Both the position numbers and the translations under genes were made by a program. Below are positions 61,679 to 64,000 of a DNA stretch of 64,000 bases, piece after piece. Source of the DNA: Alloalcanivorax dieselolei B5 (GTDB taxonomy: Bacteria > Pseudomonadota > Gammaproteobacteria > Pseudomonadales > Alcanivoracaceae); NCBI RefSeq assembly GCF_000300005.1, contig NC_018691.1, positions 1,798,001-1,862,000 on the forward strand, read 5' to 3'. The notes below the pieces were generated by a model, which did no database searches, was not told the DNA's origin, and saw only the letters and a program-made list of their open reading frames with translations. Position 1 is the stretch's first letter; every line of letters starts with the position of its first letter.

Positions 61679-63339
61679 GACGCGGCCCCGGTGTTCAGCC
61701 CCAGTTTATCCATGGCCAGGGTGCGAAGGGCCGGCTTGTCGAACTTGCCAGTGAGGGTGATCGGCCATTCCTCCCGGGTTACCGCCACCAGGTGTTTGGG
61801 TATCTTGAAGCCGGCGATGCGTTCCTTGCAGAAGGCTTTCAGGGTTTCCAGTTCCAAATCCTTGCCGGGGTGGGTTTCCACCACGGCTGTCACAGCTTCG
61901 CCCCAGCGGTCGTCGGGAACGCCGACAACCTGCACGGTGGCGATATGCGGGTGCTGTTCCAGGAACATTTCCACTTCCCGCTGTGATACGTTTTCGCCGC
62001 CGGTTTTCACCATCTGCTTGAAACGGCCCCGGTAGTAGACGTTGCCACCGGCGTCTTTCCAGCCGTAGTCGCCGGTGTGGAAGAAGCCTTCGTCGTCCAT
62101 GCTCTCGGCGGTTTGCTTCGGCATCTTGTAGTAGCCGAGGAACAGCGACCAGCCGCGCACGCAGATTTCTCCGGGCTCGTCGGCGCCGCATTCCCGGCCG
62201 CTTTCCGGGTTCACTATTTTCACTTCGCAGCCGGGGAAAGGGCGGCCGTTGCTGTTCTTGCGCACGACCTCGTCGCTTTCTTCCGGCGGTACCGCCACCG
62301 AGGTGCCTTCGGTAAAGCCGTAGTGGTGGGTGACCGAGGTGTGGCCAAAGCCCAGCTCGCGGACTTTGTCGTACCACTCGGGGCCGCAGGCCAGCATGAT
62401 GCGGTCGACCTGGCTGACGTCGGTATCGGCGAAGTCCGGGTGCGCCGACATGGCCCGGTAGTGGGTGTCGAAGCCGCCCATGCAGGTGATGCCTTCCTCG
62501 CGGATCAGCTTCAGGGCGTGGCCCGCTTCGAAGTAGTCCATCAGCACCGTGGTGGCGCCGAACAAGGCGTTGCCCAGGGTGGTATAGATGCAGCCGCCGA
62601 CATGATAGAAGGGCGACATGCCGAGCTGGCGGTCACCGGGTTTCATGCGGAAGGTGGATTGATAAAGGTGCCCGGCGATGGCGACGTTACTGCCGTGGCT
62701 GCGCAGCGCCGGTTTCGGGAAGGCGGTGCTGCCGGAGGTGAACAGAATATAGGACGGTGCGCTGGGGGAGAGCCGGGCGAACCAGGCTTCCACTTCCCGT
62801 GGCCGCACGTGGGCGCCGGAGTCCATGACATCGTTGAAGTCGAAGCAGCCGTCGTGGGTTTGGCCCGCCGGGCTCAGCGTCACCACGGTTTTCAGATGGG
62901 GGAAGCGTTGGCTGTGCAGGAAGCCCGGCGCGGCAGTGGCCAGTTCCGGCAGCAGTTCGGAGAACAGGGCCAGGTAGTCCACGTCGCGGAATTCGTCCAT
63001 GGTCACCAGTGCCTTGACGTCGGCGCAGTGCAGCACGTGTTCCAGTTCCTGACGGCGGAACGTCACGTTGATCGGCACGATCACCGCGCCCAGCAGGCTG
63101 ATGGCGTAGGACAGATAGAACCATTCCGGCCGGCCGCCGATCAGGGTGGCCACGTGATCGCCGGGCCCGATACCCAGGTTGCTCAGTCCCTTGGCCAACG
63201 CGCAGGCCCGTTGGTATTGCTGTGCGAAGGTGATCGACTCTCCGTGATAACGCAGTGCGACGCCGTCCGGCCAGTGCTCGGCCGCGTCCCGGGCCGCGTC
63301 GGGAATGGTTTTGTGCAACAGAGACGGCTCGCTGGCCAT
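61675..63339 (-). CDS. AMP-dependent acyl-CoA synthetase/ligase
   Basis: Adenylate-forming enzyme of 554 residues that activates a carboxylic acid to its CoA thioester. The P-loop is YILFTSGSTAFPKPALRSH; YGFTEGTSVAVPP is the second core, TGDYGWKDAGGNVYYRGRFK the hinge, and the C-terminal Lys lies in PITLTGKFDKPALRTL. GGAGAACC precedes the ATG on the minus strand. It is first in an operon with the thiolase, DUF35 and TRAP genes, which suggests that the acid imported by the TRAP system is activated here. Confidence 0.93.
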   Translation of the reverse strand: MASEPSLLHKTIPDAARDAAEHWPDGVALRYHGESITFAQQYQRACALAKGLSNLGIGPGDHVATLIGGRPEWFYLSYAISLLGAVIVPINVTFRRQELEHVLHCADVKALVTMDEFRDVDYLALFSELLPELATAAPGFLHSQRFPHLKTVVTLSPAGQTHDGCFDFNDVMDSGAHVRPREVEAWFARLSPSAPSYILFTSGSTAFPKPALRSHGSNVAIAGHLYQSTFRMKPGDRQLGMSPFYHVGGCIYTTLGNALFGATTVLMDYFEAGHALKLIREEGITCMGGFDTHYRAMSAHPDFADTDVSQVDRIMLACGPEWYDKVRELGFGHTSVTHHYGFTEGTSVAVPPEESDEVVRKNSNGRPFPGCEVKIVNPESGRECGADEPGEICVRGWSLFLGYYKMPKQTAESMDDEGFFHTGDYGWKDAGGNVYYRGRFKQMVKTGGENVSQREVEMFLEQHPHIATVQVVGVPDDRWGEAVTAVVETHPGKDLELETLKAFCKERIAGFKIPKHLVAVTREEWPITLTGKFDKPALRTLAMDKLGLNTGAAS

Positions 63340-63442
63340 GATCGGTTCTCCTTGTTGGCGGGGGGGCAGGCTCGACTGACCGGTCAGCCTAGAACGGGCA
63401 CCACTCCTGTTCTTGCGTCAACTGGCTAGACGTATGCGGGCT

Positions 63443-63532
63443 TCCACTGTGGGAAGCTGCCTTGGCAGCGAATGGGGTCTCGGTCTCCCAAGTACTTCGT
63501 TTGCAAGCAAGTTCCCACAGCGGCTTCGTGGC
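63443..63532. repeat. REP doublet (TGCCAAGGCAGC subtype)
   Basis: ACTGTGGGAAGCTGCCTTGG with CAGCGAATG, then TTCGTTTGCAAGCAAGTTCC with CACAGCGGCTTCG, in the gap between the acyl-CoA ligase gene and galE. Confidence 0.82.
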
Positions 63533-63606
63533 CCTCTCCGTGGGAAACGATTAAGGTAGCAACCACTCCATGCATCCAGGACGCGTACGAAGGAGAAGGA
63601 ATCAAT

Positions 63607-64000
63607 ATGGCGATGGTATTGGTCACCGGCGGTGCCGGTTATATCGGCTCTCACACGGTATTGTTGCTGCTGGAAGCGGGCCATCGGGTGGTGGTGGTGG
63701 ATAACTTCAGCAACAGCAGTGCGGAATCGCTGCGCCGGGTGGAAGCACTGACGGGCAAGAGCGTGGCGCTGGTGGAAGGGGATATCCGTGACGGCGGGCT
63801 TATGGAGCAGGTGTTGCGGGATCACCAGGTGGAAGCGGTGGTGCATTTCGCCGGCCTGAAGGCGGTGGGGGAATCCGTGGCTCAGCCGCTGCGCTATTAC
63901 GATTGCAACGTGGTGGGCACGATTCGCTTGCTGGAGGCGATGGACAATGTGGGTGTGCGTCGTTTGGTGTTCAGCTCTTCCGCCACTGTCTATGGTGACC
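63607..64000 (+). CDS. galE: UDP-glucose 4-epimerase (3' end outside window)
   Basis: First 131 residues of a GalE-type SDR. The NAD motif is [20 protein letters not shown], followed by [37 protein letters not shown] and [10 protein letters not shown], where the catalytic Ser region begins. It interconverts UDP-glucose and UDP-galactose, or the N-acetyl forms, and supplies surface polysaccharide synthesis. AAGGAGAAGG lies upstream of the ATG at 63607. No stop is reached before the window ends. Confidence 0.95.
   Translation, partial: MAMVLVTGGAGYIGSHTVLLLLEAGHRVVVVDNFSNSSAESLRRVEALTGKSVALVEGDIRDGGLMEQVLRDHQVEAVVHFAGLKAVGESVAQPLRYYDCNVVGTIRLLEAMDNVGVRRLVFSSSATVYGD

Overview
The window is 64 kb of a high-GC gammaproteobacterial chromosome. 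Gene families, codon use, the many REP elements of Pseudomonas/Alcanivorax type and the acyl-CoA catabolic genes suggest Alcanivorax, Alloalcanivorax or a close Pseudomonadales relative. This is inference from gene content, since no rRNA or marker gene is present.

Left part (1-19 kb) is mostly catabolic. A plus-strand operon (1-7.3 kb) encodes a crotonase, an acyl-CoA dehydrogenase, an SDR, a TAXI-type TRAP transporter (binding protein plus fused permease) and a citrate-synthase-like citryl-CoA lyase. Then come an unknown membrane protein, a second acyl-CoA dehydrogenase, a thiolase, an ohrR/ohr peroxide pair with palindromic operators, a YbaY-like lipoprotein, an AraC regulator opposite an unknown gene pair, a REP-associated transposase (RAYT) among REP elements, a quinone reductase, YigZ and a DUF1330 protein.

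Middle part (19-57 kb) is surface polysaccharide plus accessory DNA. wzi-wza-wzb-wzc (19.2-24.5 kb) form a capsule/EPS export and tyrosine-kinase set, followed by an SLC13 permease and cysC. rfaH lies just upstream of an exact ops element (GGCGGTAGCGTG). Beyond it are ParDE and HipBA-like toxin-antitoxin modules, a beta-CASP metallo-hydrolase, and an O-antigen cluster: wbpA-wbpB-wbpD-wbpE-wzx-acyltransferase-wzy-two glycosyltransferases-wbpI-glycosyltransferase-initiating sugar transferase. This cluster should make and assemble a repeat unit containing a UDP-ManNAc3NAcA-type sugar. Genes from about 35.5 to 43 kb are visibly AT-rich, as expected of transferred O-antigen genes. A frameshifted PglD-like acetyltransferase and a PglE-like aminotransferase follow, without the expected 4,6-dehydratase.

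The most unusual part is 47.6-56.7 kb. The last 90 bp of the aminotransferase gene recur at 49732-49821 (84 of 90 bases identical), and a degenerate copy of the last 42 bp lies at 53659-53700. Between the copies sit a two-gene module with a degenerate ImmA/IrrE-like protein, then a phosphoribosyltransferase + SLOG-like pair whose upstream flank carries a complete IS66 element (8-bp target duplication). A relic of a second PRTase-SLOG module (55321-55463) lies within a further segment carrying HigBA and a broken toxin gene, and that segment is bounded by a 30-bp direct repeat. The HipBA module at 29-31 kb is likewise flanked by about 110-bp direct repeats. This looks like repeated accretion of conflict/defence-type modules at gene ends.

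Right part (57-64 kb) is a minus-strand operon of acyl-CoA ligase, SCP-x-type thiolase, DUF35 protein and a DctPQM TRAP transporter (the large permease carries a frameshift), then the start of galE. Both window ends therefore pair a TRAP importer with CoA-thioester catabolism.
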